Assembly (NCBI GenBank): GCA_015698045.1
Contig: BLAL01000218.1
Location: 434,001 to 498,000, forward strand
DNA from: Rhizophagus clarus
Taxonomy: Eukaryota; Glomeromycota; Glomeromycetes; Glomerales; Glomeraceae
Direction: 5' to 3'
Length of the DNA: 64,000 nucleotides
The translations under genes and the position numbers were made by a program. This document shows, in pieces, positions 11,111 through 22,052 of the stretch (the stretch's first letter is position 1; each line of letters begins with the position of its first letter). The notes beneath the pieces were generated by a model, which searched no databases, had not been told where the DNA came from, and saw only the letters and a program-made list of their open reading frames with translations.

Positions 11111-11787
11111 TAAAAACAATTAAATAGTAATATAGTAGATATAATAGTAATATAATTTACAATATATAATAATATTATATAATATAATTAAATAATAATA
11201 CAATATTTTGTTAAACAATTATTTTCATTTACTTTTCATTTTAGAAATTTAAAAAATTAGCTATTTTTAGTTAAATTTATAAATAATGATATAATGCTAA
11301 GCAATACTAAGCATTATTTTATTCACTTTTCATTTAAAGATTTAGAAAATAATTAGAAATTTAGGAAAGTACCTATTTTTAAAAAGAATACAAATAATTT
11401 TATTAAAAAATTAGAAAGAAAAATTAGAAAAACTTTCAATTATTTTTATATAAAAAGGCTTGATTTTTAATTAAGTCTCAGCAGCTTAATTTATTAATAT
11501 ATATTAATAAATAAACAAAATAAAATTATTTTTAATGATAAAAATAAAAGTTTATTAACAAAGTTTAGTTATAAATAAAATATTTATTATAATTTTATTA
11601 CTAATTTTATATTTCAGAATACTTAATTAATAATGTTATAAATAATGAATTAATAATATTTGATTTGTAATAATTATTAATTATTTTGTTATGATTTTTT
11701 ATTATTTTTATATTTCAGAATATTTAATTGAAATAATAATATATTGAACAATAATATTTTATGTTTAATGAAAAATAATATTTAATA
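11111..11787. other. Very AT-rich spacer
   Basis: Almost pure A/T DNA with TAATAATA and ATTTAATATTT runs. No gene or structured repeat recognised. Confidence 0.4.
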
Positions 11788-12015
11788 TTTAATGAAGAGA
11801 AAATTTATTTCTCACCCGGGTGATTTCTCACCCCTATCACGTGTAAACATTTCGATTGGCCAATGAAATTTTACAATTACATCATATCGACCAGTTATTT
11901 GTTTCTATTTTTTGGTTAGCTTTTGGCTTCACGTCAAAGGTTTGATATTTCTTTTCTTTTCACGTTTTCATTTTTTTTTTTTTGTTTCCTAATTTCTTTT
12001 TCTTTTTCTTCTTAG

Positions 12016-12049
12016 GTCTTTATTAAGTTCTTCCAGTTTCACGTCGAAG
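12016..12049 (+). other. Exon-like core 0 inside the TIR element
   Basis: A 34-nt stretch lies between a pyrimidine tract ending in CTTAG and a GTATGT donor-like sequence. It resembles the acceptor-exon-donor layout of the three tandem cores downstream, though its sequence differs. No coding role can be assigned. Confidence 0.3.
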
Positions 12050-12166
12050 GTATGTTGTTTTTTTTTGTTTCTAATTTTTTTTTGTTTCGTTTTCTAACCT
12101 TATTTCATTCCTTCATTCCTTCTTTTTTTTTAGATTTCGTCTGCTCCTGGTTTTCTCTTTTTTTAG

Positions 12167-12997
12167 GTTTGTCGAAACTCTTTGAAACAGAAAGTAGGTG
12201 TTCGGCTTCACTTTTTTTGTCTTATTCTTTTGTTCTTGCCTTCATACTAACAACAGTCTTTCGTTTTTCTTTTTTTTTGGACTTCATTTCATTTTTAATT
12301 TCGATACTCTTTCGTTTTTGTTCCCTTTCCCTTTCGTTTTCTCCTTCTTTATTCTCTTTCCTTTCACTTTTCCCCTCGTTTTCATTTTCGTTTCCCCTCC
12401 CATCTGTTTCTTTTGTTTTCCCTTTTTGTTTCCTTTTTTCCCTTCTATTTTTCATTTTTCTTCGCTTTCCCTTCCATTTTTCCATCCGTTTTCCATCCTT
12501 TTTCCTTTCGTCTTCTGTTTTTGTCCTCTTTACCTTTCGTCTTCCCTTTTCTTACACGTTTTTTTTTAGGTTTTCTGGATCTTTTCAAAAATGAGGTGGG
12601 TGTTCCGTTTCATTCCTTTTTTCACTGTATCCCTTTATCTTCATTACTAACAAAAATTTTTCTTTCCTCTTTTCGTTTTCGTTTTCATCTCATTTTTGAT
12701 TTTGTTCCCTTTACCCTTTCATTTTCCCTTTCATTTTTCCCTTTTTCATTCCCTTTCCTTTTTCTTTCCATCTTATTTTCATTTTCATTTCTTTCCTCCG
12801 TTTTCATTTTCATTTCCCTTCCATCTGTTTCTTTTGTTTTTCCCTTTTTATTTTCTTTTTTCTTCGCTTTCCCCTTCCATTTTTCCATCTGGTTTCCTTC
12901 CATTTTCCTTTCGTCTTCTGTTTTTGTCCTCTTTACCTTTTGTCTTCCCTTTTGCGACACGTTTTTTTTAGGTTTTCTGGATTTTTTCAAAAATGGG
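12167..12997 (+). repeat. Three tandem ~402-bp units, each with an exon-like 26-27 nt core
   Basis: Cores at 12167-12193, 12570-12595 and 12972-12997 start 403 and 402 bp apart. Each is preceded by a T-rich tract ending in TTTTTAG and followed by GTAGGT, GTGGGT or GTGGAT, which looks like a splice acceptor, a tiny exon and a donor. The sequence after each core (TGTTCCG or TGTTCGG, then TTTCATTCC or a TTC-rich variant) is also shared. The rest of each unit is pyrimidine-rich. Confidence 0.6.
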
Positions 12998-13808
12998 GTG
13001 GATGTTCCGTTTCATTCCTTTTTTTACTGTATCCCTTTAACTACATTATGATACTAACAATTTTTTTCTCTCATCTTTCGTTTATGTTTCATTTTTGATT
13101 TTGTTCCCTTTCCCCTTTCGTTTTCCCTTTCATTTTTCCCTTTTTCATTCCCTTTACTTTTTATTTTCATTGTCGTTTCATTTTCCTTTCTGTTCCTTTA
13201 TTTTTTCCTTTTTTGTTTCCTCTCCTCTCGTTTTTCCTTTTATTTTAATTTTCGATTCCTTCTCCTTTTCATTTTTCCTTTATGTTAATTTTTGTTCTTT
13301 TTATCCTTTTGCTTTCCCTTCTATTTCTGTTCCCTTCCCTTTTCATTTCCCTTTGTTTTAATTTTGTTTTTTCGTCTACCATCCTTTCGTTTTTCCGCTT
13401 TTATCAAACATATTATTTCCCTCCCATTTGATCTTGCCTCCTTTTCTGTTTATTTTGTTTTTGTTTCATTATTTTTCTATATATATGTATTTCACATCAT
13501 TATCACTAGTCATGTTAAATAAAAGTTTTGGCTTTGAATACAATAAACTTAAGTTTTAGTTTTAAATAAATGTACTTTACTCTTTTATTCAATAAACTTC
13601 GAAGGAATAAATTCATAAATATTTTGTAACATAAAAGTTGTTTTTATATTGCGAAACTTCTAAATTTTTTTTATATTTACGTGAGAATAAATCTAAGTTA
13701 AAAAAATTAGCCAATTAAAAATTAGCTAATCGAAAGTATATATCACGTGATAGGGGTGAGTAATATCAAATCTCACCCGGGGTGAGGAATAAATTCACCC
13801 TTTAATGA

Positions 13809-14650
13809 ATAATGATATTTAATAATTAATGTTTATGAAAATTTTATATTTATTTATAATATTAATAATATTTAACTTACCTTTTGTAAGTTTGTTTTAT
13901 TGATTTCTTATCAAAAAACTGGCATGGTATTTAGTAATAGATAGTTTTTTACAACAATAGAAAGAATTCATATGCATAGGATATCTAATAAAAAATTTTT
14001 TTAAAAGATTTACTAAAAATTTATATAGAAAAAATTCATATGAAATAACTGATAGAAAATTTTTTTTTGAGAAATTTTCTAAGAATTTATATGGAAAGGA
14101 TTTGTATAGGATTTTTTGGTAGAAAATTTTTATTTAAAAAATTTTTTAAGAGTTTATATAGGAAAAATTCATATGAAATATTTAATAGAAATTTTTTTGT
14201 AAAATTTTTTAGAATTTATATGAGTGATTTTGATAGAGATTTCTTTTTTATGAAATTTTTAGAGTTCATATAAATACAGCCAGCCCTTTCTATAGTTATA
14301 CCAAAAATAAAAAGAGTGATAATAAAAAAAAGCAACTATATAAAGGAATTTTTATATATAACTACTAATTAGTGAACCCAAGAAGGTATGATTATAAAAA
14401 TGTTGTGATTATAAAGGGGTTTTTTTATATAGAGTTAATAGGCATTGGTTCTTACAAAAGGTGTACTTATAAGAAAGGATTTATATGATGTGATTGTACA
14501 GAGAGTGACTATATGGAGGGAGATAGACTGTATATTTAATAAAAATTTTTTTTTGAGATTTTCTAAATTCATATAAGAAAGAGAGATTTTTTTTTAAGTT
14601 TTTCTAAGAGTTTGTATGAGATGTTTTTAATAAAGAATTTTTTTAGAATT
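13809..14650. repeat. AT-rich degenerate tandem array (right block)
   Basis: From about 13960 to 14640 the DNA carries the same repeat family as 10441-11110, with units containing TTTCTAAGAATTTATATGGA and TAATAGAAATTTTTTT. The short open frame 14067-14273 is a translated repeat and is not a gene. The two blocks lie on either side of the 2-kb element, which suggests it inserted into an older repeat-rich region. Confidence 0.55.
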
Positions 14651-14952
14651 CGTAATATTAAATAAAGAGTAAATTTATTTGTCGCAGAGGCGACAAAAAT
14701 TATACATCAACCTTATATAAATCATGTGAAACTGAAAAATCAGCTACTATATATAAAGGCGAAGCTATATCTGCCTAACCCACAGGTCGCTAGCATGGGT
14801 GAGATTAATGTTAAAATTGAATTTGTTAATCTAGTTTAATTTATTTACTCGTAGATTAGGGAGTTATGTATTCTTTTATATGTTTCTTTACTTTGTATTG
14901 ATTCTCTTTCATTAATAAATTGAATATGAACCTTTAAAAAAAAAAAAAAAAT
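14651..14952 (+). mobile_element. Retroposon-like segment ending in a poly-A tail
   Basis: The segment begins near an AGAGTAAATTTATTT box followed by an 8-bp hairpin TTTGTCGC-AGAG-GCGACAAA (about 14683-14702). It continues through a more G/C-rich stretch (about 14755-14810) and ends with AATAAA, then ACCTTT and a run of about 15 A ending near 14950. A poly-A end downstream of AATAAA is typical of a SINE or a truncated LINE 3' end. No coding sequence is visible and no target duplication was established. The first 50 bp may belong to a different element. Confidence 0.4.
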
Positions 14953-15098
14953 ATTAAGCAAAAATTAATGTATTTATTATTAACAATCAGTATTTCTTAT
15001 TACCATTTTTATATTTTGCAAAATTATTAATGATACTTTTGCAAAAAACTAATACTCTTATTATTGTGTTGTAAAATTAATATCATATATCATAATTT
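14953..15098. other. AT-rich spacer
   Basis: No gene or structured feature seen. Confidence 0.3.
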
Positions 15099-15244
15099 TA
15101 ATACCGTACCATTCCGAAATTAAACAACCCCCGAAAATAAGCAACCCTGGCCCACATTATTGCGATTTTGACCAGAGTTATGACCACTTTGGCCAGAATT
15201 GTGTACAAAAAAGAGTTGTTTAATTTCGGAATGGTATGGTATTA
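15099..15244. mobile_element. 146-bp MITE with 30-bp terminal inverted repeats
   Basis: Left arm 15099-15128 (starts TAATACCGTACCATTCCGAA) and right arm 15215-15244 pair at 29 of 30 positions. The ends are TA, compatible with a Tc1/mariner-type TA target, but the outer TA lies within the arms so the exact duplication is uncertain. The centre contains AACCCTGGCCC and GACCACTTTGGCCAG. There is no coding capacity. Confidence 0.8.
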
Positions 15245-16035
15245 GCAATATTAACAATATTTTGCAAAAATCTGCACTTGACATTGAAATAAATCCACTT
15301 TTATATAAGTTAATTAGAAAAAATAATTGAGTTTATTAAAAAATACATTCTTTAAAAAATTTTTGCTTTCATATTAAATAAAAAAAAAATGCCGTCATAG
15401 ATAAATAATTTTTATTTATTATTTTAAATATATGAATGTCGGGTTTTTGAAATTTTGGTATTAGGAATTTCGAACGTCGGGCATGCAGGATTTTCGTATA
15501 ATTGTAGATTTTTCATAGGACGAGTGTGATGTAAAAATTATGAAAATTTTGAATAATGTGAAATTAAGTCAAATAATTTATATAATTTTAAATTTTTTAA
15601 AAGTTGTATTACGAATTTGGAAATTTTTTATTTTAATGACATTGTAGAAATTTTTTTTTTTATAATACGAAGTTCAATAAAATATTTCATTAAAACCTTG
15701 TTTAAAAAAAAAAAAATAAATCATTTATTATATACAAATTAACGGACAATCTAACATATTATTGCCCATATATTTCTTACTTTTTATTTATCTAAACGTA
15801 AAAAAATTAAAAATTTTTATATTAAAATTTTTTTATCCTACTTAATAATATGAGTGTTCGCACACTACCAAATTTATATATATATACACACTATGAAAAT
15901 TTTCATGATCGTGCCCAAATGAAAGTTATTCATTCTTAATATGGGCATTATTCTTTAAAATCGTCAGTAAAGGATTTTTCGTCCATAATCGTGTTCGCTT
16001 ATAAAAATGGCCACAAACGTGTCGTTTAAAAGAAT
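15245..16035. other. Intergenic DNA downstream of the RS-like gene
   Basis: AT-rich sequence with several homopolymer runs. It would include the 3' UTR of the minus-strand gene ending at 16036. No coding signal. Confidence 0.35.
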
Positions 16036-18479
16036 TTACCAACGAGTTTGTCTTCGACGCACTGAGAATTCGGGATCCCGGAATTCATAACCGGATCTCT
16101 CTCTTTCATACTGCTCTTCGTACCAACCGTTTTGTCCGTTTTGTCTACGACATCCTGGGTATCCTATTGGAGACCTTGATCGCACAAAAGTTCTCTCATA
16201 CCTTTCGCCATGTCCACCATGTCTTGATTCTTCATAAAATGACATTGACATCCCGCGCGGCATATATTTGTCACGAAATTCTTGTCCAGAATTTCGGTAA
16301 TAATATCTTTCATCGTATTCGGTATTACGAAACCTGCCTGGTGAGACAGATCTTGCAGAATAGTCGTTAGGTCCACGAACATCTCGTCTTAGACTAGTAG
16401 ATCTACTTCGGTTTCGTTGATATCTCCTATAATCTGAAATAATACCATCTTTGTCATATCTGTACGGGGATCGACTCCGTCTTGATCTATGATAAATCGT
16501 TGGAGAACGATACTCAACAGCTGGACTCCTTCCTCGTATTCCTCTCGAGAAATGATTCTGGCGACCGTTCTCTTTATATCTGCTATTGTTTTGTCTGGAG
16601 TCTCTCTCTGCTCCTTTCTGTATTTGTTGTCTCTCTTCATCGGCAATTTGTTGATTATAAGCTTTCGGTTTAATCGTGGGATGTAAACCTTTCTCAATCT
16701 TGTCCTTTAGCACTTTTAGCTTAGCCAATATTTCAACGTTCGTCTCCCCAATATTTCGTGTCTGCTGTTCTGTTGTCTTTTCTTCTTGATGAGGTGTTTT
16801 TTGTCGTTCTACAACCAAATGACTATCAGACCCCTCTTCTTTCTTTATCGATGTAGTTGCTGTAGTAGTTGGTATAACAGAACTTGTCACGTTCGTCTTG
16901 TTCTCTTCACCGGATTGCAATTTTTGATCCGCTTGTTGTAATTCTTGCACATGTACTTGATTATTATTCCAGGTTGAAACAGTTGAAACAGTTGAAACGG
17001 TTGGAACAGTTTGTGGCACTAACGGTTGTGATATTTGTGGTTGCGGTGGATGTAGTGGTTGCGGTGCATGGGAAAGTTGTGGTAATTGTGGTAATTGTGA
17101 TTGTATTAGTTGTGGTTGTGGTGGTTGTGGTGGTAGTTGTGGCAGTTGTGGTTGCGGAGGTTGCGGAGGTTGCGGGGGCGGAGGTTGTAGTTGTGGTGGT
17201 AAAGGTTGCACTTGCGATGGTTGCACTTGTGATGTTTGAGGTTGTGGTTGATGCAGTTGTAGTGGTTGTGGTAGTGGTTGTGGTTGTGGTGTTTGAGATC
17301 GTGATGTTTGATGATGTAATTGAGGTAGTTGAGGTGGTTGTTGTGACGTTATTATGTGTGATACTAATGCTGAAGCTGCTTGTGATTCAGCGTTACTAAC
17401 ATTAACATCAGAATTGTTGATAATGTTGATATTAGAAGTATTGATATTAGAAGTGTTGGCATTAGAATTATTAACATTAGCAACATTATTGTTAACATTA
17501 GCAACATTGACATTGGCATTGTTAACGTTAGTATTGTTCACATTAGCGATGTTGACACCAGTATTGTTGACATTAGCATTATTAATGCTCGCATTTAGTA
17601 ACTGTTGTATGAGATATTGAGTTGGTTGTAATCTCTGCAAATAATCCGTATTTAATAACGCCTGAGTTTGTTGATTCGATGATTGTAATCCATAAATATT
17701 TGTATGATTCAAATGCTGCGCCTGCGCCTGCACCTGCGCCTGTTGTTGCTGTTGTTGCTGGTGTTGCTGTTGTTGTTGTTGTTGTTGTTGATGAGAAAGC
17801 TGTTGTAATAAAGCATTTTCCAAAGTTTGAAGTAAAGGTCTTAATGAAGGATCAAAAAGTGCGTTATTCATGTTTGTAGGTTGACTTATAGTAGATTGAA
17901 TATTCGCACCACCATTAACCTGTACATGTTGCATGGCAATATGATGATGTAAATTTCCTAAATTTCCTAAATTCCCTGATATTTGTTGTTGTATATTATT
18001 ATTAGATACGTGTTGTTGTACACTCCCAACATTCCCAACACTCCCAGTTACATTTTGTTGTAAATGTCCTTGAGATGAACCATTATAATTAAAGCGAACA
18101 TCATTAGTATTTTGAGAATATTGTGGAGGTAAACTTAATTGTCCGTTATTAATGCCTAAAAATAACAAAAACTTTATATTAGCATGATTAAAGAATCAAA
18201 AAATAGGATTAACAAAAATACAAATTAAAATAAAGAAATTAAAATTATTTTATTTTATTTTATTTTTTTTAAAAAAAAATATAAATATTTACTTGTAGAT
18301 CCCTGATTTCTCTGTATATTCACAGAACTATGTTGTCTTTGAACTTCTATATTACTTCTATGTGAAATTTGACGTCTAGAAGGAGGTTTATCACACCACT
18401 TACAACCTACACGACATTTGCTAGTACATTCGTATTTCTTATGACCGAAATTACCACAGTGATGACAATCCATAGTCAT
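16036..18479 (-). CDS. Zinc-knuckle, polyQ and RS-like protein
   Basis: Exons 18479-18293 and 18155-16036 (a 137-bp intron starting GTAAAT and ending TTTAG, phase 1) give 768 residues. The first exon has a CCHC zinc knuckle at residues 5-18 (C-x2-C-x4-H-x4-C) and a second small Cys cluster at about 22-30. Exon 2 contains a polyQ tract at about 180-203, an Asn/Val repeat built on ANVNN at about 248-320, a Pro/Gln-rich region at about 330-460, and a C-terminal Arg/Ser-rich region at about 600-720 (RSRRSRSPYRYD, RNRSRSTSLRR). Zinc knuckles bind single-stranded RNA or DNA, and RS regions occur in splicing factors, so a nuclear RNA-binding or splicing role is plausible. No closer family match was recognised. 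The long low-complexity tracts suggest condensate-type behaviour, which is inference. Confidence 0.7.
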
Positions 18480-20204
18480 TTTCTGGTTTTTTTTTTAAAA
18501 AAAAAAAAAAAATTTTTCTTCTAAAGGAAAATTTATTAATTATTTAAATATTTAAGATCAATTGATTAATTATAAACTTCAATTTCTAAAATTATTGAGA
18601 AAAACTTTTTTTTTAAAAATTTAACTTAAGAATGTAGCTTTTTGAAACAAGTTAAAAATTTTTTTTTTTCGAGATTTTAACTTTTTTTTTTTCCTGCGGG
18701 AAAGATTTTAACCCCCTGACGCCTGGCTAAGGAATTAACCAACCTTTTATGGAAATCCAAAATCGTTCGTGTAACTTTTTATTACTCGTCCAGCAAACTT
18801 TTGAAGGCAAGAATTACGCAGCAAAAAAAAAAATAATTTTTATTTAAGTTCCGTTATTGTTATAATTTTTTTATTAATCAACCTACCTTAAAAAAGATTC
18901 CATCAAAAAATAATACTTTAAAAAAAACTTAAATTGTTGATTAATACCATAATAAATGAAACAATGCTGTAAGAAAAAAAAAACTTACCTTTGTTTAAAA
19001 ATGCATATTTTAGATAATTTTGGTATCTAGACGATTTTAAAGTTTTTTTTTTTTTAAAAAAAAAACCCTAATTTAGGGAAAAGAGTTTTTTTTTTACGGT
19101 TAAAAGATGTTTAAAATTTAAAGTCTTAAAATGATTTTCAATTTAGAAAACTTATACACATGTGAAATATTATATACATAATACAATATACATATATGAA
19201 GTAAAGAACTTCAGTTCTTTTATTTTCGTATGGAACTATGAATGGTCAATGCGGATCACGTGCTATAATATATTATTTTTTTAAAAATAATGATGTTAAA
19301 TTTTAATATCAGATATATTTTTAATAAAAAAAATTTAACTCATGTGTAACTTTTAATTAAAATCCACGTACAAAAGAAATACGATTTCAAAAAAGGTTAA
19401 CAAAATTTTTAAAGTATAAGTGTATTAATAATACATATACTCGGGGAGATGGATGACGTTTATCAAAAATTAATTTATCGGTTTGATATGCAATGTACCG
19501 TTACCAATAAACTATGATAGCGGAGATGACGCGTATAAAAATGCGTGAAAATGCTTAATATACATAATACATAAATACGTTGCATTAAAAAAGGATCATG
19601 AGATTAAGTTTGTTATGTTTAAAAAACTTATGAACTTAACACATATGTTATTACATGAACATGCATTACTATTAATTATACCCTAATCGAGTTATTGCAT
19701 TTTTGATACTGTTCTATAACACGTATTAAATTTACTTATCAGTTATCAATAATATCCAAATTAAGAAACGTTTGAAATTTTTTTTTTTTTAAAACTTTTA
19801 AACTCTTTTAAGCATTGGTTTCACATCAACTAAATAAAGGGTTCAAATGAAAATTATTTTTTTAAACACTAATAATATCCGATATTTTATGACGAAACAC
19901 AACATAAATCAACAATGTTTAAATTAAGCTTAACAGTTAATGCAAGTAATTTACCGTTGACATAATTGAAATAATGTTAACAATTTTATAATAAGATATA
20001 TATATTACATAACTTAGTTCTTAACTGTGAAATTATAAAAAGTGGCGTGATATCTGTTTTTTTTTTTTTTTTAAAAAAAAATATTTATTTTTTGCAAAAT
20101 TATTAAAAATTCCAAAAATTAACATAAACATTTTTTAACTGTCAAATAAATAAATTTTGAATATCACACCTCTTCACCTAATAATCCACAATCATCCACG
20201 ACAA
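18480..20204. other. Gene-free AT-rich intergenic stretch
   Basis: Presumed 5' region of the RS-like gene on the left. Contains repeated A and T runs and no convincing coding sequence. The only more G/C-rich patch is at 18693-18745. Confidence 0.35.
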
Positions 20205-20543
20205 ATGTTTTATTCTTGGTTTGATAGAGAACAAAATGTCAATTTAATAGATTCTACTAAACGGTGTGATTGTAAATTTTGTGAATTAGAACATGAAAAT
20301 TTACAAATCTCGAGCTTTTTTGGACAAAGAATTGATCGAAAACTCGAACAAAAACAACAATATTCTTCAAGAGAAGAATTATCCATCACACATCTTTCCA
20401 CTTTAGATTATAATTTGAAACAACAGTTAAGAAAAAGACAACAACAAGAAAAATTAAAACAACGTAGGAAATTTGTTGGTCAAGACAATAATTTCTCTAA
20501 TAATTTACAAAAATTTATTTCTTTATACAAAAATTCCGAATAA
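20205..20543 (+). CDS. Hypothetical small basic, Gln-rich protein
   Basis: An open frame from ATG 20205 gives 112 residues; the frame extends 5' to 20157 only without a Met. It has a Cys/His group (CDCKFCELEHE, about residues 24-34) and then a Gln/Lys/Arg-rich helix likely to form a coiled coil (LKQQLRKRQQQEKLKQRRK). No family was recognised. Composition is unlike the flanking AT-rich DNA, and stop and start are well separated from low-complexity sequence, which supports coding. It may be the last exon of a longer gene, because no promoter-like distance or intron was resolved upstream. Confidence 0.45.
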   Translation: MFYSWFDREQNVNLIDSTKRCDCKFCELEHENLQISSFFGQRIDRKLEQKQQYSSREELSITHLSTLDYNLKQQLRKRQQQEKLKQRRKFVGQDNNFSNNLQKFISLYKNSE

Positions 20544-20813
20544 TATGTTAGGTGTATGTATATACTATATTACAAAATTAATTAGAATTACTATAAATCA
20601 CTTTGTTGGTGTTACACTGTTTATAGCGCACGTGAATTTTGATTAATCTTGTTTCATTATAAATCTCGTGCTCAAATTACTTTTTTCTATTCATTAATAA
20701 ATTAACTTACTTTTTTTGATATATTTTCGTCATTTGTCACGTGTTTATGTTTACGTGCTTTCATTATATATCACCTCACTTTTGTGTTCTTTTCAAACCC
20801 ACTTTTCATATAA

Positions 20814-21744
20814 ATGGCTTCACCTCACCTTTGGACGCCTTCTCTTGAACCAAGAACTGTTATAAATTCTTCCAGAGATGTCATGATAAATGAGGCTGTT
20901 GCTTTAGATAAAGAAGAGGAAGAATATGAAGCAGAGGTATTTTGGAACTTTTTTAGAACGCGCCAAATTATTTATTTATTTATTTATTTTTTTATAAAAA
21001 ATAGTTACATGCGATAAAGATAAAAAATAGAAGAGCTCCTATCATTGGAGTATATAAAATGAGACCAAATGATTATTTGGTATGTTAATATAAAAACCGT
21101 ATATTGTAGGCTCATAGTATCCCAGGTATCTTGACTCGAATTCTTATTATAAATAGAATATGTTTATAGTGTTCAGAATTATTTTTGTATATTATCTGAG
21201 TAAAATGAAATAATTAAATCACTTGAAAGAGGGGGAGGGGATACAATGCAGAGGGGTGTAGGGGACTGTGGCCTACTTTATACGGTATATATATATTCAA
21301 ATCTTTTTTTTTTTTTTTTTAACATCACACGAATTAGAAAATTATTTTATTTTTAAGGAGGACGATTTGCCATTAATTCCAGAAGATGATGATGACTCTG
21401 AGTATGATGAAGCGGATGATGATGATGAGGATGATGACGACGAAGAGGAAGATGATCTTGACGAAGATCTTGAAGAATTAGATGAAGAAGGAGATGATGA
21501 AGCTGAAGAAGGTGAAGAATCTGATTATCAATATCCCAATGATGTTTCTACACCAATTTTAACCTCAACATCAGCTCCAGAAGAACCAGAATTTTTAGCC
21601 TCAACAGAAACATTACCTCCTGCTTCTCCTAACGGAGATACGATTATGAATATTTCTGGACGTGAAGAATTTCCAACGAATAATGAAATTTATGTAGATG
21701 GATCAAATTCTCGTGAAGCAGTTGGTTTTAATATGGAACAATAA
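20814..21744 (+). CDS. Hypothetical acidic protein (three exons)
   Basis: Exons 20814-20936, 21005-21079 and 21358-21744, all phase 0 with GTATTT, GTATGT donors and TAG/AAG acceptors, give 194 residues. Exon 1 starts MASPHLWTPSLEPRTVINSS. Exon 2 adds a short basic segment (LHAIKIKNRRAPIIGVYKM). Exon 3 is dominated by an Asp/Glu tract of about 60 residues, then a Ser/Thr/Pro/Glu-rich tail. Long acidic tracts are common in histone-handling and nuclear transport proteins, but no specific domain was seen, so no function is assigned. Exon 2 is supported by in-frame splice signals only and could be an alternative exon. Confidence 0.5.
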
Positions 21745-22052
21745 TTCATCATCAAAAAATATAGATGGTCATGTAAGTAATATATGTAAAGTTAAAAAGA
21801 TATACGTATTTATTTTTTTTTTTTTTTTTTTTTTTTTTCTCTCAATAATTATTCCCATTTAATAAAAGAAGCATAATTATTTACTTACTATAGTAATTTC
21901 TTAAGATTTAATTATATCAATATATACTGTTTATTTTCCATATTGAAAAAGAATAAAAAAAAAAAATATTAAATGATACATTGATACATTCGAAAAATTG
22001 TGTCATATTTTAATAATTTTTGCCCCCTTAATATCTTAACGATAAAATATTA
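21745..22052. other. Convergent intergenic spacer
   Basis: About 308 bp between the stop codons of the acidic-protein gene and the adenosyltransferase gene. It includes a T run of about 28 at 21812-21839. No further feature. Confidence 0.4.

Larger units (their letters stand above)
11788..13808. mobile_element. 2.0-kb terminal-inverted-repeat element with TTTAATGA target duplication
   Basis: The element spans 11796-13800 and is flanked by the 8-bp direct repeat TTTAATGA at 11788-11795 and 13801-13808. Its ends form an imperfect inverted repeat. Both begin with an AATTTATT box and TCACCC-GGGTGA palindromes, then CTCACCCCTATCACGTG, and weaker similarity extends to a TTTCGATT-GGCCAAT/AGCTAAT block, about 90 bp in all. 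An 8-bp duplication fits hAT-type or related cut-and-paste elements. No transposase is encoded, so the element is non-autonomous. The interior (about 11930-13480) is pyrimidine-rich on the plus strand and holds three units of about 402 bp. Open frames there are Phe/Ser/Pro low-complexity and are not genes. Confidence 0.75.

Noticed and set aside
12052-13522. Several long open frames of Phe/Ser/Pro-rich sequence on the plus strand and Lys/Glu-rich sequence on the minus strand
   Set aside because: They follow from the pyrimidine-rich composition, overlap in several frames at once, and show no domain or codon constraint.
16884-17879. Plus-strand open frames rich in Val and Leu
   Set aside because: They are antisense shadows of the Gln/Asn/Pro-rich coding sequence of the RS-like gene.
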